A stretch of 64,000 nucleotides of DNA from Bog-473 sp963750075 (GTDB lineage Bacteria; Actinomycetota; Acidimicrobiia; Acidimicrobiales; RAAP-2), in assembly GCA_963750075.1 (NCBI GenBank), contig CAVVPG010000002.1, forward strand, positions 124,001-188,000, written 5' to 3'. Shown here piece after piece: positions 44,795 through 52,993 of the stretch. Positions within the stretch are counted from its first letter, which is position 1. Each line of letters starts with the position of its first letter. The notes below the pieces were generated by a model that saw nothing but the letters and a program-made list of their open reading frames with translations, was not told the DNA's origin and ran no database searches. The position numbers and the translations under genes were made by a program.

Positions 44795-44839
44795 TTGCAC
44801 GAGAGTGGCACGCAGAGGCCCGTGGCACGGTGTTGCACG
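44795..44839 (+). repeat. TKGCACG repeats beyond the tRNA (in the 374-base gap before 45084)
   Basis: TTGCACG at 44795 and 44833, TGGCACG at 44806 and 44823; pairs start 11 and 10 bp apart. The gap 44710-45083 holds this cluster and then only the GAGGAG ribosome-binding site before 45084; no gene is convincing in it. Confidence 0.65.
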
Positions 44840-45083
44840 GCCGCCTTCGCGTTCTCAGTTTTCAGGCTGAGGACGCGATCCCCGGACGTTTCGGGCGATT
44901 CCCGGTCGGGCATCCAACCGGGGTCGTAGACCCCACTGATTGGGTGGCTTGGACCCTCAACTACGCCCCCGAGGAGCCGCCCCACTATCCTCTGGGCCGC
45001 ACTGAAATCCCAGGTGGCGCTCGCAACCCCGCCGCCTCCCTGTTCGTAAGTAACCAGGTAGTAACCGAAGGCGAGGAGTATTC

Positions 45084-47153
45084 GTGCCGGTCAGAATCAT
45101 CGTTGGCCTCTTGGTGACCGTCGTCGGTTTCGGCATCGCCGCCCGTCGGTTCCACTGGTTGTCCAAGCTCATCCGCTCCGGGAAGAAGGACCCCAACCGG
45201 TCCCGGGGCCCTCTGAGCCGCAAGGTGGAGGCCGAGACGGTCGAGGTGGCAGGCCAGCGGAAGCTCCTGCAATGGACGGTCCCGGGCCTGGCCCACTTCT
45301 TCACCATGTGGGGCTTCACCATCCTGCTGCTCACCATCATCGAGGCCTACGGCCTCCTGTTCGACAAGTACTTCCACCTCCCGATCATCGGGACGTGGGA
45401 CTGGGTCGGCTTCATCGAGGACTTCTTCGCCTGCGCCGTGCTCGTCGCTCTCGTCGTCTTCTCCATCATTCGGCTGAAGAACGCGCCGAGCCGGCTGGAG
45501 CGCAAGTCACGCTTCTACGGCTCCCACCTCGATGCGGCCTGGATCACCCTCGCCATGATCGCCGGAGTGATGATCACGCTCCTCCTCTATCGAGGCGCCC
45601 AGGTCAACACCGATCCCACCCAGTTCCCCTACGGCTGGGGCGCCTTCGCCTCCCACGCCGTGGCCAAGCTGCTTGCCCCGCTCGGCGCCGGCACCAACTC
45701 GGTACTGGTGACTGTCTTCCTGCTGCTCAACATAGCCATCATCTCGGGTTTCATCGTCTTCGTCAGCTACTCGAAGCACCTGCACATTTTCATGGCCCCC
45801 ATCAACGTGGCCTTCTCCCGGCGCCCCCGGGCGCTCGGTGCGCTGTACAGCACGCCCGACATGGACATGGAGAACGTCGACGAGGACACCGTGTTCGGGG
45901 TGGGCGAAATCGGCCACTTCACCTGGAAGCAGATGCTCGACTTCGCCACCTGCACCGAGTGCGGGCGCTGCCAGTCGGCCTGTCCGGCCTGGAACACCGA
46001 CAAGCCGCTCTCCCCGAAGCTCCTCATCATGAACCTGCGCGACAACATGTTCGCCTCGGCCACCCCGCTGCTGACGGGCGAGGGCGAGCAGACCGCCCTG
46101 GTTCCGAACGTCATCGACCCCGACGTGCTGTGGGCCTGCACCACATGTGGGGCCTGCGTGAACGAGTGCCCGGTCGACATCGAGCACATCGACGCCATCG
46201 TCGACATGCGGCGCTACCAGGTCCTGATGGAGTCCGAGTTCCCGTCCGAGGCCGGGCTCATGCTGCGCAACGTCGAGAACCAGGGCGACCCCTGGGGGCT
46301 CGGGCAGGCCAAGCGCGCCGAGTGGACCCAGAGCCTCGACTTCGAGATCCCAGTTATCACCGGCACCATCCCCGACGATGTGGAGTATTTGTACTGGGTC
46401 GGCTGCGCCGGCGCCCTCGACGAGCGGGCCCGCAAGGGCGTGCAGGCCACGGCGCGCATGCTGCACCGGGCCGACGTCACCTTCGGGATCCTCGGCCCCA
46501 AGGAGTCCTGCACCGGCGACCCGGTGCGCCGACTGGGCAACGAGTACCTCTACCAGGAGCAGACCAAGATGAACATCGCCACCCTCGACGAGGTCGGCGC
46601 CAAGAAGATCATTGCCAGCTGCCCGCACTGTTTCAACACGATCAAGAACGAGTACCCGTCGTTGGGCGGCAACTACGAAGTCATCCATCACGCCGAGCTG
46701 CTCGAGCACCTGGTGCGGTCGGGCAAACTCACGCCGGGCTCGGGTTACTCGGGGAAGGTCACCTACCACGACCCCTGCTACCTCGGCCGGCACAACCGGA
46801 TCATTCAGGAACCCCGCACGGTGCTCAGCGCCATCCCCGGCGTGGAGCAGATCGAGATGAAGCGCTGCAAGGAGCGCGGCTTCTGCTGCGGCGCCGGCGG
46901 GGCGCGCATGTGGCTCGAGGAGAACATCGGCAAGCGGGTCAACATGGAGCGCATGGATGAGGCGCTCGGCACCGGCGCCGATGTCGTGTCCACCGCCTGC
47001 CCTTACTGCATGATCATGCTCGACGACGCCGTGCGCGCCAATGACAAGCAGGACGACGTGCGCGTGCTCGACCTGTCCCAGTTGGTGGAGGAGTCGCTCA
47101 ACGGCGGCGCGGCGCCGACGGCCGCCGCGGCCCCGGCCGAGGCACCCGCCTGA
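45084..47153 (+). CDS. Membrane-anchored Fe-S heterodisulfide-reductase-like protein (FadF/HdrD type)
   Basis: 689 residues from GTG 45084, GAGGAG upstream. N-terminal NarI-like membrane domain (about five helices, residues 1-240, with haem-type His candidates such as LAHFFTMW). Then two 4Fe-4S motifs, CTECGRCQSACP and CTTCGACVNECP (about 293 and 353), and two CCG domains at the C-terminus (CPHCFNT, HDPCYLGR, CCGAGGARM, CPYCMIML) as in HdrB/HdrD. Such proteins connect flavoprotein dehydrogenases, notably ETF and acyl-CoA dehydrogenase, with membrane quinones. Intact and monocistronic. Confidence 0.88.
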   Translation: MPVRIIVGLLVTVVGFGIAARRFHWLSKLIRSGKKDPNRSRGPLSRKVEAETVEVAGQRKLLQWTVPGLAHFFTMWGFTILLLTIIEAYGLLFDKYFHLPIIGTWDWVGFIEDFFACAVLVALVVFSIIRLKNAPSRLERKSRFYGSHLDAAWITLAMIAGVMITLLLYRGAQVNTDPTQFPYGWGAFASHAVAKLLAPLGAGTNSVLVTVFLLLNIAIISGFIVFVSYSKHLHIFMAPINVAFSRRPRALGALYSTPDMDMENVDEDTVFGVGEIGHFTWKQMLDFATCTECGRCQSACPAWNTDKPLSPKLLIMNLRDNMFASATPLLTGEGEQTALVPNVIDPDVLWACTTCGACVNECPVDIEHIDAIVDMRRYQVLMESEFPSEAGLMLRNVENQGDPWGLGQAKRAEWTQSLDFEIPVITGTIPDDVEYLYWVGCAGALDERARKGVQATARMLHRADVTFGILGPKESCTGDPVRRLGNEYLYQEQTKMNIATLDEVGAKKIIASCPHCFNTIKNEYPSLGGNYEVIHHAELLEHLVRSGKLTPGSGYSGKVTYHDPCYLGRHNRIIQEPRTVLSAIPGVEQIEMKRCKERGFCCGAGGARMWLEENIGKRVNMERMDEALGTGADVVSTACPYCMIMLDDAVRANDKQDDVRVLDLSQLVEESLNGGAAPTAAAAPAEAPA

Positions 47154-47173
47154 GCCTTCTTGCGAGCTGAGTG

Positions 47174-47189
47174 CCGGGCGTCAGCCCGG
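47174..47189. terminator. Small hairpin between convergent genes
   Basis: CCGGGC (47174-47179), loop GTCA, GCCCGG (47184-47189), overlapping the stop of the leftward gene. Confidence 0.5.
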
Positions 47190-47606
47190 GGCGATCATCC
47201 CGTAGGCGCGCTCGGGCGTCAGCGTCACGATGAGGCGCTTGTCCGTCACCATGGTGGCCCGGTAGTCCTCCCAGTCGGGGTGCTCGCCGTTGCCGGCCTT
47301 GTAGTAGTCGACCAGCGCGTCGACGGTGGCGTCGTGCGGGTCTGCCGCCACCGGGGTCAACTCGGCCAGTGCCTCTATGACGACGTATTGGTAGAAGTTG
47401 TCGCCGAGCACGTAGAGCGAGGCCCGGGGGTCGCGGCGGAGGTTCTTCGTCTTGGCCCGGTCGTCGGTGACGGAGATGCGCAGCATGCCCTCGTCACCGG
47501 GGACGTAGAGGATGTTGGAGAGCTGTGGGCGCCCATTGGCGCGGATGGTGACCAGGACCCCCTGGCTGCGGGCCCGGACGAACGTGAGTGCCTCGGTCAG
47601 ATCCAT
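47181..47606 (-). CDS. PPOX-class FMN/F420-dependent oxidoreductase family protein
   Basis: 141 residues, ATG start. Split beta-barrel flavin fold: N-terminal helix then GVLVTIRANGRPQLSNILYV, the KNLRRDPRASLYV segment that lines the flavin phosphate, and a C-terminal RLIVTLTPERAYG strand pair. This is the actinobacterial TIGR03618-like group, usually F420-dependent. The reaction is unknown. Start is 18 bases from the next leftward gene's stop, so it may be transcribed with the aquaporin gene. Confidence 0.83.
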   Translation of the reverse strand: MDLTEALTFVRARSQGVLVTIRANGRPQLSNILYVPGDEGMLRISVTDDRAKTKNLRRDPRASLYVLGDNFYQYVVIEALAELTPVAADPHDATVDALVDYYKAGNGEHPDWEDYRATMVTDKRLIVTLTPERAYGMIAPG

Positions 47607-47624
47607 GGATCCGACCGTAGCGGG

Positions 47625-48374
47625 CTAGACGACGGTGACGTCCACGTCTACGACGGTGACGTCTTCTGAGCTGTACGTCAGCAGCAGATGGATGAGGGCC
47701 GCCACGATGGCGCCGACCAGGGGGGCGACGATGAAGAGCCACACCTGGCTGAGTGCCGTGCCGCCCACCACGAGGGCCGGCCCGAGGCTCCGGGCGGGGT
47801 TCACCGACGTCCCGGTGAGCGGGATTCCGATGAGGTGCACGATGACCAGGCCGAACCCGATGGCCACGCCGGCCGCACCCTGGATGGCGGCCTTGTGGGT
47901 CGAGAACAGCACGACGAGGACGAAGATGGCCGTGAGAACGACTTCGATGAGGAAGGCGCCCCCCTCGCTCACGAGCAGGTGTGACTGCTTGCCGTACCCG
48001 TCCGTCCCGAGACCCTGGACCGACTTCGAGTACAGCGGTGAGGTGGTGAACATCCAGTACAGCAGGTAGGCGCCGGCGATGGCCCCGGCGAACTGGGCCA
48101 CCAAGTACGCGACGCCCTCCTCCAGCTTCATCCGCCCCGAGGCGATGAAGCCCAGCGTCACGGCGGGGTTGACGTGGCAGCCCGAGATCGGGCCAATTGC
48201 GTAGACGAGAGCCACCAGCACGAGGCCGAAGGCGAGGGCCGTGGCCGCCACGCCGGCCGAGTAGCTCAGACCGAAGAGCTTGAAGCCGAACGACTCGGTG
48301 GCGACACCGACCGCGACGACGACCAGCACCATCGTGCCGAGGAACTCGGCACCGAGCTTCCTGAAGTCCAACAT
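47625..48374 (-). CDS. Aquaporin/MIP family channel
   Basis: 249 residues; ATG 48372-48374 with AGGAGG. Both Asn-Pro-Ala boxes are present (CHVNPAVTLGF and TSVNPARSLGP), the second with the usual Arg of the selectivity filter. Six helices in the MIP arrangement, with an extended loop between the halves (LYWMFTTSPLYSKSVQGLGT). The filter looks AqpZ-like (water), but whether glycerol passes cannot be told. Probably in one transcript with the downstream PPOX gene. Confidence 0.9.
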   Translation of the reverse strand: MLDFRKLGAEFLGTMVLVVVAVGVATESFGFKLFGLSYSAGVAATALAFGLVLVALVYAIGPISGCHVNPAVTLGFIASGRMKLEEGVAYLVAQFAGAIAGAYLLYWMFTTSPLYSKSVQGLGTDGYGKQSHLLVSEGGAFLIEVVLTAIFVLVVLFSTHKAAIQGAAGVAIGFGLVIVHLIGIPLTGTSVNPARSLGPALVVGGTALSQVWLFIVAPLVGAIVAALIHLLLTYSSEDVTVVDVDVTVV

Positions 48375-48512
48375 GATGGAACCTCCTGTGTCCTGGCGAG
48401 GAAACGGACACCGAAAGTTTCGCAGCGCGACCGATCACAGGCGCGGATGCTCATGGATGGAGTTCCAGGTCAGCGAGCCGCGGGCCACCCCCTGCCGGCT
48501 CGGGAGGAAGCC

Positions 48513-48935
48513 CTAGATGGCGGCCATCGCGCGCTCGTCGGCCTCGCGCAGCCGCGTGGCCATGGCGGCGAGCATCTTGCGGGCGAGCGCGGGCACGGCG
48601 TCGAGCACGCCGTTGAATTGGCGCTGGCCGAGGACGAGGAGCGTCATGTCGGTGTCGGAGGTGACGGTGGCCGAGCGGGGCCGACGGTCCAGCAGCGCCA
48701 TCTCGCCGAAGTACTGGCCGGGGCCGAGCGTCGCCACCTTGCGGTTGTTCCGGCGGACCGACGCCTGGCCCTTGACGATGAGGAAGAACTCCCGCCCGAT
48801 GGTGCCCTGCTCGCAGAGCATGCGTCCCGGGGGGACGGTCACCTCCTCGAGGGCCCGCTTGATGGTGCGGATGTCCTTGGCCGACGAAGTGGAGAACAGC
48901 CAGATCTTGGAGAGGTCGAGGTCGTCGCGGCTCAT
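48513..48935 (-). CDS. Cyclic-nucleotide-binding domain protein
   Basis: 140 residues, ATG start. One CNB domain: GREFFLIVKGQASVRRN and the phosphate-binding cassette FGEMALLDRRPRSATV with the conserved Glu and Arg that hold the cyclic nucleotide phosphate. No effector (HTH or kinase) domain is attached, so it is a free-standing sensor or protein-interaction module. A class III cyclase is encoded elsewhere in the window, but no link is shown. Confidence 0.86.
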   Translation of the reverse strand: MSRDDLDLSKIWLFSTSSAKDIRTIKRALEEVTVPPGRMLCEQGTIGREFFLIVKGQASVRRNNRKVATLGPGQYFGEMALLDRRPRSATVTSDTDMTLLVLGQRQFNGVLDAVPALARKMLAAMATRLREADERAMAAI

Positions 48936-49006
48936 GGCCGCACACAGTAGCCGTTCGCCCTGCTCATCTGCCGTGTGACGAGCGCCTCGGGACCCCCGCG
49001 GCCGGG

Positions 49007-49345
49007 TCAGATGGCGTCGGACCCGCGCTCGCCCGTGCGTACCCGCACGACCGTCTCGGCGGGGACCACCCAGACCTTGCCGTCGCCGATCTTGCCGGTG
49101 GCGGCCGAGCCCACGATGGCGTCGACGACGGCCTCGGCCCGGTCGTCGTCGACCAGAACCTCCACCCGCAGCTTGGGCACGAAGTCGACCTGGTACTCGG
49201 CCCCCCGGTAGTTCTCGGTGTGCCCCCGCTGGCGCCCGAAGCCCTGGGCCTCTGTCAGCGTCATGCCCTCCACGCCCATGTTCTTCAGGACGTTCTTCAC
49301 GTCATCGAGCTTGAACGGCTTCACGACGGCTACCACGAGCTTCAT
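49007..49345 (-). CDS. P-II nitrogen regulator (GlnB/GlnK type), first copy
   Basis: 112 residues, start ATG 49343-49345. Starts MKLVVAVVKPFKLDDVKN; T-loop GRQRGHTENYRGAEY with the modifiable Tyr; B-loop TGKIGDGKVWV and C-terminal VRVRTGERG are intact, so it should bind ATP/ADP and 2-oxoglutarate. Stands alone on the minus strand; about four fifths of positions equal the second copy at 52542. Confidence 0.93.
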   Translation of the reverse strand: MKLVVAVVKPFKLDDVKNVLKNMGVEGMTLTEAQGFGRQRGHTENYRGAEYQVDFVPKLRVEVLVDDDRAEAVVDAIVGSAATGKIGDGKVWVVPAETVVRVRTGERGSDAI

Positions 49346-49368
49346 CTGTCCGCTCCTCACGATCGGCC

Positions 49369-49382
49369 GGGCACACGTGCCC
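49369..49382. promoter_or_regulatory. Inverted repeat upstream of the first P-II gene
   Basis: GGGCAC-AC-GTGCCC, perfect, 24 bases before the start at 49345. Could be an operator; no regulator can be assigned. Confidence 0.35.
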
Positions 49383-49488
49383 TCAACGAGCACGTTAGTG
49401 ATCCGATCGCCCGTGTGTCCGAGCGTTGCCCGGGGCGCCGACCACCTGCGAAAAGGGACCCGTTCCGGGAGAGCGATAGCCTTCCCCG

Positions 49489-50082
49489 ATGCCCTCGAGT
49501 CGAGACACCGGCAGTTCCGGAGGCGACGACGCGCCCCGGATGACCCGGTGGGAGCGCTTCAAGTACACGATCGTGCGGCCCGACGACGAGGCCGGCGACA
49601 AGAAGAACGTCACGGACGAACGCTCGGTCGAGGAGCTCGAAGAGGCCATCGCGCGCTCCGACGACAAGGAGCGGGCCATCGGCTTCATCGCCGCCCCGCT
49701 GGCCGCCCTCATCGGCATCGCCATCAGCTCGTCGGCCATCAACTACGCCAAGACGCACCACGAGAGCACCTCGACGTACACCGAGCTCACCTACGTGATC
49801 CTCGGCATGTCGGTGCTCATCCTCGTGGCATCCGCGATGCGCAAGCGTCTGTTCCAGGGGATCACGATGGCCCTCTACGGGCTCGCCGTCTTCAACCTCA
49901 AGTACTGGGGCTTCGGCGTCCCGTTCGTCATGGTGGGCGCCTGGTACCTGGTCCGCGCCTACCGCCTGCAGCAGGCCCTCAAGAAGGCGGAGGCCGCCCC
50001 CGGAGGCGGGCCGAAGCGAGCCAGCCGGCCCACCAACGGGTCACGGCCGCGCTCGAACAAGCGCTACACGCCACCCACCTGA
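49489..50082 (+). CDS. Membrane protein of unknown function, 197 aa
   Basis: ATG 49489. A charged N-terminus (about 60 residues, Asp/Glu/Lys-rich) is followed by three or four membrane helices (ERAIGFIAAPLAALIGIAIS, YVILGMSVLILVASAM, ALYGLAVFNLKYWGFGV, FVMVGAWYLVRAY) and a basic, Pro/Asn-rich tail. No family motif. Resembles small membrane proteins of actinobacteria that accompany P-II or signalling genes, as a weak impression. Confidence 0.7.
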   Translation: MPSSRDTGSSGGDDAPRMTRWERFKYTIVRPDDEAGDKKNVTDERSVEELEEAIARSDDKERAIGFIAAPLAALIGIAISSSAINYAKTHHESTSTYTELTYVILGMSVLILVASAMRKRLFQGITMALYGLAVFNLKYWGFGVPFVMVGAWYLVRAYRLQQALKKAEAAPGGGPKRASRPTNGSRPRSNKRYTPPT

Positions 50083-50133
50083 ACGAGGGGCTGACTCCGT
50101 CCGAGCGACAGCTCGATGGGAGCGGTCCGCCGC

Positions 50134-50721
50134 TCAGCCGGACTCGTCACCGCCCGCCGGCTTCCGGCGCCGCTGCAGCAACACGACGGCGAGGATGGCG
50201 AGGAACAGCACGAGGAACACCGCCGGCAGAACGTAGACCGACGCGGACGAGTGCTCGGCGTCGATGACCGAAACCGGCGAGACCAGCGCGGGGTCACCGG
50301 GCACGGCGAGGGCATGGACGACGGTCCCCGGTGCGTGGAGCGCGGTGCCGGGGAGCTGCTCGTTGTAACGATTGCCGTCGAGGCGGTAGGTGCCGCGGCA
50401 CGCGTACCCCGCCCCGTTGCTGCCGCTGCCACCGAGCAGACCCTGACAGCTCGTGACGGTGACGGAGACCGCCACGCCGTGGTTGCGGAGCTCGTCGATC
50501 TGGTGGTTCTTGTCGTAGCCGACGACGGTGAACACCACGGCGAGCACGGCCAGGGTGACGAGCACGATGCCGAGGACGGCGGCGGCCACGCGGCGGCCGT
50601 CGATCTGCACCCCGGCGCCGCGTAGGGGGGCGATCCGGCCGTCGTCTTCGGGCGGCGACGACGGGGAGGCGCCGGTCGCCGGGCCCTGTGGGGCCGGGGT
50701 GGAGTCCTGGTCGCCGGGCAC
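50134..50721 (-). CDS. Membrane protein with extracytoplasmic domain (DUF3592-like), 195 aa
   Basis: Start taken as GTG 50719-50721; longer frames upstream run into the amtB promoter region. An about 40-residue Pro-rich N-terminus precedes a helix (VAAAVLGIVLVTLAVLAVVFTVVGY). A beta-rich exported domain with two cysteines (VTSCQGLLGG, GYACRGTYRLDG) follows, then a second helix (YVLPAVFLVLFLAILAVVLL) and a basic end. The pattern (helix, small beta domain with VRGT-like strand, helix) is DUF3592. Function unknown. Confidence 0.65.
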   Translation of the reverse strand: MPGDQDSTPAPQGPATGASPSSPPEDDGRIAPLRGAGVQIDGRRVAAAVLGIVLVTLAVLAVVFTVVGYDKNHQIDELRNHGVAVSVTVTSCQGLLGGSGSNGAGYACRGTYRLDGNRYNEQLPGTALHAPGTVVHALAVPGDPALVSPVSVIDAEHSSASVYVLPAVFLVLFLAILAVVLLQRRRKPAGGDESG

Positions 50722-50888
50722 GAGCGCGAGAGCGTAGCGGTGGCGGCGACGCAGGTGGGTGGGGCCCGAGAGCGGGCCCGGATGTGGATTAACAAGCCCG
50801 AAACACGGCGGTGACGATGCGGAAACTCCTGCCCTGCATTGTTGCTCCGACGGGGAGAACCGTCCGAAACGGCTTGTGCACTTGCGGT

Positions 50889-50908
50889 CTGTGACGTCGG
50901 AGTCACAG
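50889..50908. promoter_or_regulatory. Inverted repeat upstream of amtB (possible GlnR-type operator)
   Basis: CTGTGAC-GTCGGA-GTCACAG, perfect, 40 bases before the GTG start. The core GTGAC-N6-GTCAC has the spacing of actinobacterial GlnR half-sites (gTnAC-N6-GaAAC), and the adjacent gene is a classic GlnR target, but the second half-site differs from consensus. Confidence 0.5.
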
Positions 50909-50948
50909 GGCGGATCGCCGGGGCGCAACGACAGTGAGGAGAGGCGTA

Positions 50949-52508
50949 GTGATCCACCTGATGGGAGCGATCGTTCCCGTTCCGTATCCCAGTTGGCTGA
51001 ATCCGGCCGACAACACGTGGCAGATAACAGCCGCCACGTTCGTCGGACTGATGAGCCTTCCCGGCCTGGCCGTGCTCTACGCGTCGATCGTGCCCAAGAA
51101 GTGGGCCGTGAACGTGCTGGCCATGATGTTCGCCGGGTTCGCGCTCGTCCTGCTCGCGTGGGTGCTCTGGTCCTACAAGATGGGCTTCGGCGCCACGTCG
51201 ATCGGAGGTGGTGTCAACAACGGCGTGCAGACCCAGCTCAGTGGCGTGGGATGGGTGAAGCACTTCTTCGACAACTTCGTCGGCAAACCCGGCGGCATCA
51301 CCAACAGCTACGGCGAACAGGGCCAGGCGGTGTCGGCTGCCAACACCCTGATCCCGTTCCACTTCCCGACGGCGAGCCTGGCCTACTTCCAGTTCGTGTT
51401 CGCGGCCATCACCCCGCTGCTGTTCCTGGGGAGCGTGCTCGGGCGCATCAAGTTCCTGGCCTGGTGCCTCCTGGTGCCGCTGTGGTCGACCTTCGTCTAC
51501 GGGGTCGACGCCTTCCTGCTCTGGGGCGGCGGCTACTTCGCACAGGAGGGAGCACTCGACTTCTCGGGTGGCTACGTCATCCACATGTCGGCGGGAGTCT
51601 CCGGCTTCGTCGCGGCCTGGGTCCTCGGACCACGGCTCCTGCGAGATAGACAGCACGCCTTGCCCAACAACCTGGTGATGGCGGCGGTCGGCGCCGGCAT
51701 CCTGTGGCTGGGCTGGAACGGCTTCAACGGTGGAGACCCCTACTACGCGGGAGCGAGCGCCGCTGCGGCCGTGATCAACACGAACATCGCCACCGGCACA
51801 GGCGTCATCGTCTGGATGGTGATGGACTACCTGTTCACTAGGGAGAAGAAGGTCACCTTCCTGGGCGGGGTCAACGGCATGATCTGCGGCCTGGTGGGCA
51901 TCACACCGTGTGCGGGCTGGGTCAACGGCCGGGGCGCCATTTACGTCGGCGCCATCTGCTCGGCCGCCGTCTGGGTGGCCTGGAACTACCTGTCCAAGGT
52001 CCGGCCGTTCTCGAAGGTCGACGACGCCCTGGGTGTCGTCTACACGCACGGCATGGCCGGGTTCCTGGGCGGCATGCTGCTCGGCATCTTCGGCGACCCG
52101 AACATGATCGAGTACGGCTGCGGTCACCTCGACGCCGCCGGGCAGGTCGTGGGCACGTCGCCGGCGACGTACGCCACGGGCACGGCCCACTGCGTGATCA
52201 CCTCGGTGAACGGATTGATGTACACCGGGTCGGCGCACCAGCTGTGGGAACAGTTCCGAGCGGCCATCTTCGTCATCATCTGGTCCGCGCTGATCACCTT
52301 CATCCTGATGAAGATCATCGGCTGGGTCCTGCGGGGCGCCCGCTACAAGGACGAGATCCTCGAGATCGGCGACCTCGCCATCCACGGCGAGGAGGCGTTC
52401 CCCGAGGAGACCCTCGCCATGCGCACTGACGGCGCCTTCGCCATGGCCGGCATCGACAAGGGCAGCACATCAGAACCGGATCCGACGTCTTCGGGCGGCG
52501 GGGCTTAG
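50949..52508 (+). CDS. amtB: Ammonium transporter
   Basis: 519 residues; start GTG 50949 with GAGGAGAGG. Amt/Rh fold with eleven helices. The twin histidines of the pore are seen in VIHMSAGVSG and VYTHGMAGFLGG, and the vestibule aromatic in AFLLWGGGYF. Longer than E. coli AmtB mainly through an N-proximal loop (NNGVQTQLSGVGWV) and an about 75-residue cytoplasmic tail rich in Glu and Ala. The glnK gene follows after 33 bases, the usual arrangement in which GlnK blocks the channel in nitrogen excess. Confidence 0.95.
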   Translation: MIHLMGAIVPVPYPSWLNPADNTWQITAATFVGLMSLPGLAVLYASIVPKKWAVNVLAMMFAGFALVLLAWVLWSYKMGFGATSIGGGVNNGVQTQLSGVGWVKHFFDNFVGKPGGITNSYGEQGQAVSAANTLIPFHFPTASLAYFQFVFAAITPLLFLGSVLGRIKFLAWCLLVPLWSTFVYGVDAFLLWGGGYFAQEGALDFSGGYVIHMSAGVSGFVAAWVLGPRLLRDRQHALPNNLVMAAVGAGILWLGWNGFNGGDPYYAGASAAAAVINTNIATGTGVIVWMVMDYLFTREKKVTFLGGVNGMICGLVGITPCAGWVNGRGAIYVGAICSAAVWVAWNYLSKVRPFSKVDDALGVVYTHGMAGFLGGMLLGIFGDPNMIEYGCGHLDAAGQVVGTSPATYATGTAHCVITSVNGLMYTGSAHQLWEQFRAAIFVIIWSALITFILMKIIGWVLRGARYKDEILEIGDLAIHGEEAFPEETLAMRTDGAFAMAGIDKGSTSEPDPTSSGGGA

Positions 52509-52541
52509 GCCACGGACAGACAGGACGAAAGGAGCTCAACA

Positions 52542-52880
52542 ATGAAGCTGATCGTGGCAGTCCTCAAGCCGTTCAAGCTCGACGACGTCAAGGAGACCCT
52601 GAAGAACCTCGGGGTGCAGGGCATGACCCTGACCGAGGCGCAGGGCTTCGGACGCCAGCGTGGGCACACCGAGGTGTACCGAGGTGCGGAGTACGAGGTG
52701 GACTTCGTCCCCAAGATCCGTGTCGAGGTGCTGGTGGACGACGGCCAGGTCGACGAAGTGGTCGACGGCATCGTCAACTCGGCGTCCACCGGCAAAATCG
52801 GTGACGGCAAGGTCTGGGTCGTCCCCGTCGAAGCGGTGGTGCGCGTGCGCACCGGAGAACGCGGGCCTGACGCGTTGTAA
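52542..52880 (+). CDS. glnK: P-II nitrogen regulator GlnK, second copy, paired with amtB
   Basis: 112 residues; ATG 52542 with AAAGGAG. Same architecture as the copy at 49007 (T-loop RGHTEVYRGAEY with Tyr, B-loop TGKIGDGKVWV). Position directly behind amtB marks this as GlnK, regulating transport; the other copy may serve a second role such as control of enzymes or another transporter. Confidence 0.94.
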   Translation: MKLIVAVLKPFKLDDVKETLKNLGVQGMTLTEAQGFGRQRGHTEVYRGAEYEVDFVPKIRVEVLVDDGQVDEVVDGIVNSASTGKIGDGKVWVVPVEAVVRVRTGERGPDAL

Positions 52881-52910
52881 GACGCAGTCAGTCCTGTAGA
52901 CGGTCGGTCA

Positions 52911-52938
52911 GGCCGGGGCGCGGCGAGGTGCCCCGGCC
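52911..52938. terminator. Terminator hairpin after glnK
   Basis: GGCCGGGGC (52911-52919) pairs with GCCCCGGCC (52930-52938) around a ten-base loop, 30 bases after the glnK stop. Confidence 0.7.
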
Positions 52939-52993
52939 GGCCGCCGTCCTGGGACAAGATTGGCCCGGCCGCCGCCGGTGCGACGATGGTGCC

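Noticed and set aside
50889..50908. CRP-type site before amtB
   Set aside because: TGTGA and TCACA are eight, not six, bases apart; the spacing suits GlnR half-sites better.
50064..52385. Large frame antisense to amtB
   Set aside because: His/Asp/Arg-rich shadow with no domain; amtB is clear on the plus strand.
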